NCBI GenBank assembly: GCA_002179805.1
Contig: NAVB01002908.1
Location: 1-14,646 of the forward strand
From: Acanthamoeba lenticulata
Taxonomy: Eukaryota; Discosea; Longamoebia; Acanthamoebidae
Direction: 5' to 3'
DNA: 14,646 nucleotides
Shown here: one piece after another, positions 7,897 through 14,646 of the stretch
Layout of the letters: every line of letters starts with the position of its first letter
Position numbering within the stretch: the first letter of the stretch is position 1
The notes under the pieces: model-generated
Databases searched by the model: none
What the model was told of the DNA's origin: nothing
Seen by the model: the letters and a program-made list of their open reading frames with translations, nothing else
Made by a program: the position numbers and the translations under genes

Positions 7897-9319
7897 ATGG
7901 AAACAACAAGGCGAGTGGCACTGGTGGTGGGGGCTTCGCGAGGCATTGGCCGGCAGATTTGCCTCACTCTGGCGCAGGGTGGCTGGAGGCAAGACCCTTC
8001 TTGTAGCGCCATGGCCCGGCCACTGCTTTCGCTCACTTTTCGGTCTGGGGTGCTGCATCAGGGTGGGCGTGGCGGCCAAGTCACAAGAGGACAGCCCCAA
8101 GCTCCCAGGCACCATCTACTCGGTGGCACGAGAGGCTGAAGCTCTCGCCACGGATATTATAAGCTCAGCGTTGCCTCTCCCGACAAGACAACAGCTGAGT
8201 AGCCCCCCTCTTCTTTCTTTCCAACAGACCACAGAGGAGAAGCAGCAGAGGGAGTGGGACACGGCCCTGCCCATCGTGTGCGACGTCAGGTGCGGGAAGC
8301 TCTGCTGCTCCTTGCAACTGAGACGTGCAGCTTGGTGACCACCAAACAAGGCAGGTCGTCCGAGGCCATCGAGAAGGCAGTTCAGCAATGCCTGCACCAC
8401 TATGGGCGGCTCGACCTGGTGGTCTACAACGCGGGCGCCATTTGGTGGGCCAAGGTCGACCAAACTGACACCAAGCGGTGCGTCCTCTTCCCCCCCCCCC
8501 CATCAATAACCTGATTTCATGGTGATGGTGATGACCAAGAGGATGACGACAGGTTTGACTTGCTGCAACAGATCAACGCCCGAGGGAGCTATCACACGGT
8601 CAAGGCTGTGATGCCGCACTTCCGTCAACAGGGATCCGGCCGCTTCCTACTCATCTCCCCGCCCATCTACTCGCGCTTCTTCCGAGGCAAGGTCTGTTGC
8701 TCCTCCTCCCTTCCTCATCAGGAGAGTTGCCGTCTGACGTCTTCGTCGTGGCCGTGATTGTCGCGTCGCAGGTGGCCTATGCCATGAGCAAGGTGGCCAT
8801 GACCGTGCTCGTCCACGGGCTGGCGGAGGAGTTAAAGGGGACTGGCGTGGCCATCACCGCCCTCTGGCCTGCTACTGCCATCGGTACGGCACTGGCACTG
8901 TGGTTATTTAATCATGTATTTTTAATCCTCAAGGACAAACTGCGTGTTTCAGAAAGCCAAGTGGCAGTCAAGATGGGCAGCAAGGCTGGCATCATGCGCA
9001 AGGCCACGATCTTTGCGGACGCCGTGGCGGCGATCGCGGACGAACCGGCCGATCGCTTCAACGGCGTGGCGCTGATCGACGAAGACTACCTCCGTGAGCA
9101 CAAGGGCTTCACTGATGCAGACTTTGTCAAGTACCGGTACACATGCACATGGGCCAAGCTCTCGTGGTTGTCGTACATTTGTTGACTGCCGTGCGCGATG
9201 TCAGAGTGGATCCCGAAGTGGAACCCATGCGCCTCCTGCCAAAGCAGTTTCCGTCGCTGCTGGTGGCTGAACAGGACGATCCAGGGCTGAGCATGAGCAG
9301 CGTCCCCGCCAAGCTGTGA
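7897..9319 (+). CDS. HSDL2: HSDL2-like short-chain dehydrogenase/reductase, predicted peroxisomal
   Basis: Exons: 7897-7988, 8062-8134, 8228-8289, 8355-8477, 8553-8691, 8772-8883, 8953-9136 and 9205-9319, giving 299 residues. The nucleotide-binding motif is GASRGIGR (12-19). AAKSQEDSPKLPGTIY (35-50) is the HSDL2 signature after the second strand. NAGAI (101-105), Ser152 in LLISPPIY, and the catalytic pair in YAMSK (Tyr166, Lys170) follow, then ALWPATAI. Family knowledge: HSDL2 is an NAD(P)-dependent oxidoreductase of peroxisomes and mitochondria tied to fatty-acid metabolism; its substrate is unsettled. The animal protein adds an SCP2 domain, absent here. The C-terminal -AKL fits a type 1 peroxisomal signal. 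Intron 1 is GC-AG. Intron 2 (8135-8227, 93 nt) is in frame and its donor is uncertain: GC at 8135 or GT at 8123; its acceptor, after a strong pyrimidine tract, is clear. Confidence 0.9.
7989..8061 (+). other. GC-AG intron 1 of the HSDL2-like gene
   Basis: The nearest GT donor (after CAG G, 7976 onward) leaves the wrong phase for the next exon. The only donor found that joins the frames is AG|GCAAGA at 7989. It gives GGWRVGVAAK, a natural end of the first beta-alpha-beta unit of this fold. AG|GCAAG is the textbook form of the rare GC donor class. Length is 73 nt. Confidence 0.78.
8490..8501. repeat. C12 run in an HSDL2-like intron
   Basis: Twelve C in a row, 12 nt after the donor of intron 8478-8552. 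Such runs are also frequent sequencing-length errors. Confidence 0.7.
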
Positions 9320-9334
9320 TTCCTTGCTCTGCAA

Positions 9335-9340
9335 AATAAA
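9335..9340 (+). terminator. AATAAA polyadenylation signal of the HSDL2-like gene
   Basis: A perfect AATAAA begins 16 nt past the stop codon (TGA 9317-9319). It supports the predicted last exon and its C-terminus. Confidence 0.7.
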
Positions 9341-9689
9341 GTACGGCACGCCCTTGTCCATTAAGGAGCGACAGATCGATACCTACCACCAGAAAGAAGA
9401 AGACCTTGCGTCGCAGCCCGAGCAAACCTTGCAGATCGTTTGCTGTTTTCTCTTCATTTCCCAATATTTTCTTGTCTATTCTTGGTCGAATAGTTAGGTG
9501 AAGAGGCGCCATCAAGGAAAGGACGCCAGCTTCATCGAACAGGCCTTCTTGTCCAGGAGCCTGCTGGGTCTTCCTTGAAGATGGCCGCCATAAAAAGAAG
9601 TGTGAGGCTCACCAGGCATCATACCAACAAACGAGCAAAGCAACCAACAGCAAGCAGCCAAGCGCTCCACTCGACCAACAACCAGCAAC
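9341..9689 (+). promoter_or_regulatory. Upstream region of the ADF/cofilin-like gene with TATA-like element
   Basis: At 370 bp between stop and start codons (9320-9689), this is the widest gap in the window. It has a T-rich stretch at about 9436-9482, then CATAAAAAG at 9589-9597, about 93 nt before the ATG and a good TATA-box candidate. AAGATGGCCGCC (9578-9589) directly before it resembles the YY1-type element (inference). The ATG inside that motif opens a short frame but would lie upstream of transcription if the TATA element is used. No other gene is seen here. Confidence 0.5.
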
Positions 9690-10187
9690 ATGTCGATCAC
9701 TTCTGGAAGTGGAGCTGTCAAGCTGACCGACGACGTTCGCTCCGTCGTGCAGGCCGTAGCTCGTCGCTTTGACTTCAACAATCCCGACGCCGCCCTCACC
9801 CATGTGCCCTTCTGCACTCTCAAGTTCGCCGAGGGCTCTGAGGCGACACTTACACTCGACGTTGCCTCCACCACCGAAAAGAGCACTTGGGATGACCTGG
9901 TGGCGAGCTTTCCCCGCGACAAGTGCCGCATGGCCGTGGCACAGGTGCCTTGGCGTGCCGAGTCCGATGGCGTGGTGAGGTCTCGCATGGTGTTTGTCCT
10001 CTGGGCACCAGAGGACGGCCCCTCAATCAAGGACCGCATGCGGGCGAGCATGTTCTCCAAGGGCGCCAAGTGCCTCATCGACGGGTGGGCCAACGGCATG
10101 AGCTTGCCGGTGCAGGCGGCCACCGTAGCCGACCTCGACCAAGAGGACGTAGTGAGCAAGATTCGTGCTAAGGCCACTGTCAAGTAA
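9690..10187 (+). CDS. ADF/cofilin (actophorin-like) actin-depolymerising protein, divergent
   Basis: Single exon, 165 residues, with one ADF-H domain over about 10-155. The N-terminus MSITSG has a Ser at position 2, the position regulated by phosphorylation in cofilins. MVFVLWAPEDGPSIKDRM, just past residue 90, matches the core strand and the start of the long actin-binding helix of cofilin and actophorin (ILWAPD..PIKSKM). It is followed by the amphipathic end and a C-terminal ...SKIRAKATVK, like the end of actophorin. Family knowledge: these proteins bind actin monomers and filaments, sever filaments and speed turnover in the cytosol. It is longer than the usual 137-145 residues, with added sequence around the first strands, so it looks like a paralogue rather than actophorin itself. 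The lack of introns stands out against its intron-rich neighbours. Confidence 0.92.
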   Translation: MSITSGSGAVKLTDDVRSVVQAVARRFDFNNPDAALTHVPFCTLKFAEGSEATLTLDVASTTEKSTWDDLVASFPRDKCRMAVAQVPWRAESDGVVRSRMVFVLWAPEDGPSIKDRMRASMFSKGAKCLIDGWANGMSLPVQAATVADLDQEDVVSKIRAKATVK

Positions 10188-10211
10188 GCACCAAATGGGA
10201 ACAGAACTGTA

Positions 10212-10217
10212 AATAAA
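10212..10217 (+). terminator. AATAAA polyadenylation signal of the ADF/cofilin-like gene
   Basis: AATAAA lies 25 nt past the stop codon. The 172-bp gap 10188-10359 is shared by two convergent 3' ends. I see no minus-strand AATAAA in it, so the minus-strand gene probably uses a variant signal. Confidence 0.65.
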
Positions 10218-10359
10218 TGGATACATTCATAAGGTTACTTTCTCATAGACACTTGCTAATAAGGTGTCACGATGAACTTGACCGTGGTGAGTTGAAAGAA
10301 ATTGAGCAAGCGCGGCAAGACATGTAACCGACGGGTTTGACCGGGGTACTGATAATCAT

Positions 10360-11322
10360 TTATGTGGCGATCTTCATCTTGTTTTTCAGCAGCTTCAGAA
10401 GGGAGACAGAAGAGGCGGACGACGGTGGAGAGCTCGCCGATTGTCTCGGCAGTCGCGGTACATCACTGACAGTGACGCTGCCTGTGGGTGCTCCAGGCGC
10501 TTTCTTGATGAACCCGCCGGTGCCCGTGGCTGCCACCAGAGCAGCGGCCTCGCGGTCACTCATTTCCGCCCAGACCTGCCACACCACCGTTGTAATGCCG
10601 TCACTGGCCTCGTCACGATCGTCCCCTAGCCTTACGAGTTGGAAGTGGAGATCACGGAGGAGGACAAGCGTGTCGTCACGATCCGGCACGCTCTCGGTAA
10701 AGATGCTGGCGGCTACGGTCCACTCGAGCACCTGATGTGGCCGCCGCTGCTGCATCTCGAGCACCTGCCGAAGGCCCTTGATAAAGGGCCAAACCCCCAC
10801 AGCTCCACGGTGTCGTCGCACAAAAGCCGCCAGAGCCGCTTTGGCCGGTTCCAGCTCGAAGTCATGCCTTGCGTGCTGGTGCGGGACTTCGTCTCCATCA
10901 GCCTTGGCAAATAAGGAAGTGAGGCTTGCGACGAAGGCAGACTCACGCTGGCGGGCGCGCCGAGCGTGGAAGGCAGCACGAGCGCGGTTCTTGGCTCTTT
11001 CGTAGTCCTCCACGTCCATAGATGCTGGTCGTCTCACCTGCATGCGGCGTTTGTCCCCGTTATCACCCTCTACCTCGAAACCGATCAGCCGCAGGTGCTC
11101 TACCGCGGCATTCACGTCGCCACCAGCCGTGTCAATAAAGTTGCTGTCGTGCGCGCCTTTGCAGCGCTCATAGGCGTCCAAGACAATCTGCAGCACAGCC
11201 AGGGACGGCAACTCCTCGTTGTCCACCTGACCATGTTGCCGCTCATAAAACGCCTCTACCAGGCCCGTAAAGTGCTGCAGCGCGTCCTGCGTCCGCCCTT
11301 CTTCCACGGTTGGGTCCTCCAT
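10360..11322 (-). CDS. Protein of unknown function with weak PUB-like region
   Basis: Single exon, 320 residues from the ATG at 11322. An in-frame ATG at 11394 overlaps the stop of the upstream gene and would add 24 residues, but 11322 is preferred because the extra stretch looks like a 5' leader. The N-terminal part (about 25-115) ends with AAVEHLRLIGFEVEGDNGDK, then a basic strand and a helix. This resembles the second half of a PUB/PUG domain (a p97/VCP-binding module of peptide N-glycanase), but the first half is poor and the match is weak. Residues about 116-137 form an Arg/Ala-rich helix (ERAKNRARAAFHARRARQRE). The rest is mainly helical with conserved-looking Trp residues (VWPFIKGL, VLEWTVAASIF, VVWQVWAEM). 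The Ser/Pro-rich tail ends in a basic LLKLLKNKMK. I do not recognise the full protein. The long open frame and codon use support a real gene. Confidence 0.68.
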   Translation of the reverse strand: MEDPTVEEGRTQDALQHFTGLVEAFYERQHGQVDNEELPSLAVLQIVLDAYERCKGAHDSNFIDTAGGDVNAAVEHLRLIGFEVEGDNGDKRRMQVRRPASMDVEDYERAKNRARAAFHARRARQRESAFVASLTSLFAKADGDEVPHQHARHDFELEPAKAALAAFVRRHRGAVGVWPFIKGLRQVLEMQQRRPHQVLEWTVAASIFTESVPDRDDTLVLLRDLHFQLVRLGDDRDEASDGITTVVWQVWAEMSDREAAALVAATGTGGFIKKAPGAPTGSVTVSDVPRLPRQSASSPPSSASSVSLLKLLKNKMKIAT

Positions 11323-11390
11323 CTTGGGCCTCAGCAAAAACAGGAAAAGATGTGGAGAAAACGTTAACGCAGCCAATTTCTTTTTCGGGT
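11323..11390 (-). other. 68-bp gap between two tandem minus-strand genes
   Basis: This T- and A-rich leader separates the CorA-like stop (11391) from the preferred start of the next gene (11322). There is no AATAAA on the minus strand and no separate promoter element I can recognise. The upstream gene's 3' UTR and the downstream gene's promoter must overlap coding sequence if the genes are transcribed separately. Confidence 0.5.
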
Positions 11391-14300
11391 TCATGGCCGG
11401 CTGGGAGCAAAGGGGGTCATGGGTGCTTCGATATCGATAGCACCGTAGGAGACGGCCTTGCGCGCCTTGGTCGAGCGTAGCACAGATTGAAGCTCCCCGC
11501 TGCCCCGCGAGCGCATGGAGCGCAGGCCAGTCAAGAGAATGTTTGGATCGGCGCCAGCCCGGCTCCGCGTGCGATACGGCGTCACGCCCGGGCCCAAGTC
11601 GTTCGCGACACCACCGGCTGTCGAGCAGGCCGCGCCACCACCGCCTTGCTGAGAAGCTATCTTCTCCTCGCCCTCGAGCCCTGGCAGAAAGAAGGGATGG
11701 GATGATATCAGCCTTGTGCGACGGCTGACACGGGCCAGGGCGGGGAGAGGGGCGGGCACCGAAGACGGGCATGTGGTCGAGCTCATCGGAATTGGGGGCG
11801 TATTGCCAGTAGAGGAGGGCCCCGGCGAAGAGGAGGGACGTGAGCACGACGACGATCAGCATGTGCCAGAAGGAGACCGCTGGCGGGGCGATCACCTCGA
11901 GCGGCAGGCCCGACACCACCACGATCGGGATCGTCACCGCACCGATCACGGAGATGAGCGTCTCGATGCGCTTGGTCTTCTCCGATCGCCTGGTCTCCCG
12001 CAGCTGCTGGGCATACTCGCGCATCTTGCTGGCGCGCTTCTCCTCCCGGGTCTGTCGCCGCTGCTCCTCCATGTACCCCGACTCGACGATACCCAGCACA
12101 TCCTGGATCTCGTCGCGGATCTCCTGCCTGGCCTCTGGGATCCCCAGCACCTTGCGCATGGTGGAGAAGAAGTTGGAGTACTCGGACAGCCCGCCGCAGT
12201 CGTCGCTGCTCATGCCCAGCGAGTATTTGATCATCAACATCTGATGCGGCAGCGCACTGCGTCAGCCATGCCTTTTGGCAACGAGAGAAGCCCATGCCCA
12301 GGGCTGTGTTGTTGTTGTTGTTACGCACCGCCAGATAGCGCAGCTCGGCACGGTGGCGCTCCAGGTATTCGATGTTGTCGGTGCAGTCCAGGCGCAGGTG
12401 CTCCGCCGCGCTCGCTGTATTGCGCGTCAAGTCTTGGCGTGTGAGTGGGAGCCCAATCCATTGGAGAAGGGAGGCAGCGCCTCTCGCGGGACGCACCTGA
12501 GAGGTTGGAGAGCTCCGACAGTACGACGGCCTCGCCGCGTCTGCATGGCGCCCCAACAACGCGCAAGCCGGCCCATGCACGCCCGCGCAGCCCATGATTG
12601 GCCAGGTGAGCACAGACAAGAGCGGCAGCGGCGCGCTGGCTGGGGCTCGTACGCGTGGAGAGCGAGGATGAGGTAGATGCCCTGGAAGAGCTTGGGCCAG
12701 GTCACCCGCTCGAACTGCACGTTCGTGTCGTCGGTCGGCCAACTCACCGCCACGGAGCCCTCTCGCGAGATTCCGATGTATCGGTTCTGCGCTCACGCGA
12801 AGGCGTAAGATGGGCCACAAGAGCAATGGGAGGGCAAGGCAAGGAGGAGGCAGATGGCCACCTGTCGATGGACGAGCGTCTGGTCGAGCCGGTTCTCCGA
12901 GCGCTTCATTGGTGGAGGCCGGTTGCGTTGGCCGAACGCTGGACGACATGAGGCCCGCAAGTAGTGGTCGGTCAGTCATGAGTCACGTTGGCATGGCGGG
13001 GAAGGAGGAAAAAGAAGAAGGGAAGAGGGACAACCTCGGGTGAGGTGGAAGAGGTACTCCTGCAGGTCTTCCTCTGTCGGCTCGCGATCCAACACGACCG
13101 TCGAGTGGTGGTTGGCGTGCTGTCCTCGTCCCCCCCCCCCCGCGTGCATGTCAGCCTCGCGAGACGAAACAGCAAATGCGATGGTGGATGCATACAGTGC
13201 CGTGAGAGACGCGATGGGGCGGTAGCAGCTCTGACTCGTGGGGCAGATGCAACAGCCAGTTTCCGATCGTCGCCAGCGAGATCAGCTCCTCGCCATTGCT
13301 GTCGCCGACCCCAAAATCCAAGCCCGGCTCCACGTCAGCCATGGGTAGACGGGACAAGAGGCACACGGGAGGCCGTACATGGAGCCGGCGAGCTTGCCCA
13401 GTACGGGGGCCGCGTTGCGCTCGTTGCGCTTGCTGCGCGGGGTGAGGAGCTTGGCCGGGTTGCTCGGGCCCAGCGTCCAGCCGAGGAACACTTTCTTGAC
13501 CCGGTGGCGGAACTTGACCAGGAAGAGCCACCGCCGGAGCTCGTCGACGGTGAGCTTCTTCCCGCGCGAGGCCGGCATCCAGTCGATGTGGAACACCAGG
13601 AGGCCGCCGCCCATCGGGTAGAGCACGAGCTCCACGCACGGCACTCCGATCTGGATCGACGTCGTCTTGCCGTCCAGGGCCGCCACCGTCGACGGCCCGC
13701 TTGGCGTGAACCTGTGATGTATAAGTGTGAGTGTGATTGTGGCTGCCCTTCCTGTCGTGCGCGCGATTGGGCCCAAAAGGTGTGACACCGTACGGTGAGT
13801 CGGGCATGGTGGCGGTCAGCGGCGTGAAGCGGAGCTGCGGGGTGACGGGCCGCGGGGACTCGGAGCGCCGCATGGGCGTCCTGAGGGGAGCGCGCAGTGG
13901 CAGAGCCTCGGACTGCCGCATGCGCGACACCGGCTGGACCGGCGGCGCCGGTGCCGCCTCAACACTTGTGTCGTCGTCATCGTCGATGTCGCGCTCTTCC
14001 TCGGCCTCGTGCTGGTCGTTGGTGGCATCACTGCGCTTGGCGCCGGGCGTAGCCGCCGTCGAGGCTGCTCGCGGCTGGGGCGGACCAACGCCGCCGCCGG
14101 TAGGCGTGGCCGGGACTGGCCGGAGCAGGTTGGTGGTCGAAGTGAGGAAGGCCAGGTGGCTCGAGTTGTCAAAGGCCACGGTGTTGGAGTGGCCCTGCAT
14201 GTCAGCCGCCCACAGGGCCGGCTCGGGGAAGACCGAGGCCAGCGCGGTCGGGGTGAGCCGCAGCCGGCTGCACTTCCACACTTCCATCTTGCGGCGGTGC

Positions 14301-14646
14301 GCCTCGTCGTCCTCGTCTTCGTCTCCGCTCGAATCCTCCATCTCGCCATCCTCGTCCACTACGTCCTCGTCGTCCCCGGGCTCCTCCCCAGCGTCTGGCA
14401 CATCCACTTCGTCGAGCTTATCGTTTTGTTGCTGCGACTGCTTCGCATCGGCTGCTGCGTTGACGGCTGCATCGCTGGAGGTGGGGGAGACCTCGGGCAG
14501 GTCGAGGCGGCGGCGCGCATGGACGGCCTCGACGTGGGCCGCGCGGCGCACCTCCTCGGTCCACCCGACGATCTGGCGGAAGTGGGACGAAAGCTCGGCA
14601 GTCTCGAGGGGCAGCGACTGGTTGTGCTCCCACAGGGGCACACGGC
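11391..14646 (-). CDS. CorA-topology two-helix membrane protein without GMN motif, 5' partial
   Basis: Exons: (14646)-13794, 13711-13379, 13298-13196, 13119-13035, 12938-12862, 12786-12653, 12540-12497, 12414-12329, 12240-11760 and 11680-11391; about 827 residues are visible and the start lies past the right edge. The N-terminal third is acidic and low-complexity (Asp/Glu, Pro, Ala). A soluble domain follows, with motifs LYPMGGGLLVFHIDW, DLQEYLFHLTR, NRYIGISREGSVAVSW and FQGIYLILALHARGEAVVL. A long charged helix (12129-11965) leads into two hydrophobic helices (about 11961-11905 and 11871-11803) near the C-terminus, then a Gly-rich soluble tail. The long helix, two close helices and short loop are the plan of CorA/Mrs2 magnesium channels. 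However, the first helix ends VVVSGLPLEV (about 11922-11893) where those have GMN. Transport of magnesium is therefore not assured. Nine introns of 75-112 nt give consistent phases; exon 12540-12497 is only 44 nt. Confidence 0.8.
12308..12322. repeat. (GTT)5 repeat in a CorA-like gene intron
   Basis: Five GTT units (AAC on the coding strand) just after the donor of intron 12241-12328. Confidence 0.75.
13130..13141. repeat. C12 run in a CorA-like gene intron
   Basis: Twelve C (G on the coding strand) about 10 nt before the acceptor of intron 13120-13195, where a pyrimidine tract would be expected. A purine (G) run in this place is unusual. Confidence 0.7.

Noticed and set aside
9201..9515. 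Minus-strand open frame over the HSDL2-like last exon and its 3' side
   Set aside because: No motif; it overlaps a supported exon and a plus-strand polyadenylation signal.
10360..12240. One 626-aa minus-strand open frame covering two genes
   Set aside because: The frame between about 11760 and 11394 is not the coding one. Splicing 11760 to 11680 moves the CorA-like gene to another frame that stops at 11391, and the downstream gene starts at 11322.
11716..12444. Plus-strand open frame (242 aa)
   Set aside because: Antisense shadow of the CorA-like helix-rich exon; its Glu/His/Arg-rich composition matches no protein family.
12988..13785. Long plus-strand open frame (265 aa)
   Set aside because: It lies antisense to CorA-like exons with consistent splice phases. 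Its length is a by-product of GC-rich coding on the other strand.
1..14646. CRISPR array, tRNA, rRNA, insertion sequence or bacterial operon
   Set aside because: No spaced direct repeats, cloverleaf-like sequence or transposase was seen, and the genes are clearly spliced eukaryotic ones.

Overview
The window looks like nuclear DNA of a free-living amoebozoan, with an Acanthamoeba-type genome the most likely source. That is an inference from style: GC-rich exons, many short introns (about 49 to 112 nt), very small gaps between genes, animal-like gene families and an actophorin-type actin-binding gene. I see no bacterial, viral, mobile-element, rRNA, tRNA or CRISPR sequence. Exon models come from reading frames, splice-site dinucleotides and recognised family motifs; no transcript data were available.

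Layout from left to right. Minus strand: a CDCA7-type zinc-finger gene (cut by the left edge), a TauE/SafE-type multi-pass membrane protein, an EDEM-like GH47 alpha-mannosidase of the ER, and RAD51C, an ATPase of homologous recombination. RAD51C shares a 142-bp divergent promoter region with the first plus-strand gene, an HSDL2-like short-chain dehydrogenase whose predicted C-terminus is a peroxisomal signal (-AKL). Next on the plus strand comes an intronless ADF/cofilin-like gene. It converges on a minus-strand pair: an intronless gene of unknown function with a weak PUB-like region, and upstream of it a large CorA-topology two-helix membrane protein cut by the right edge.

The genes do not form one pathway. 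They cover chromatin maintenance, sulfur or organic-anion transport, glycoprotein quality control, recombination repair, peroxisomal redox or lipid chemistry, actin dynamics and possibly ion transport. The gaps are 189, 217, 83, 142, 370, 172 and 68 bp.

The best leads are architectural. Donor sites are dominated by C at intron position +4. One intron is clearly GC-AG. Several introns are a multiple of three and stop-free, so gene finders may retain them. At two tandem junctions the upstream stop overlaps an in-frame ATG (ATGA). Protein-level leads are a CDCA7 zinc finger with one disease-linked position changed, and a CorA-like protein without GMN. I did not find a convincing new multi-gene system.
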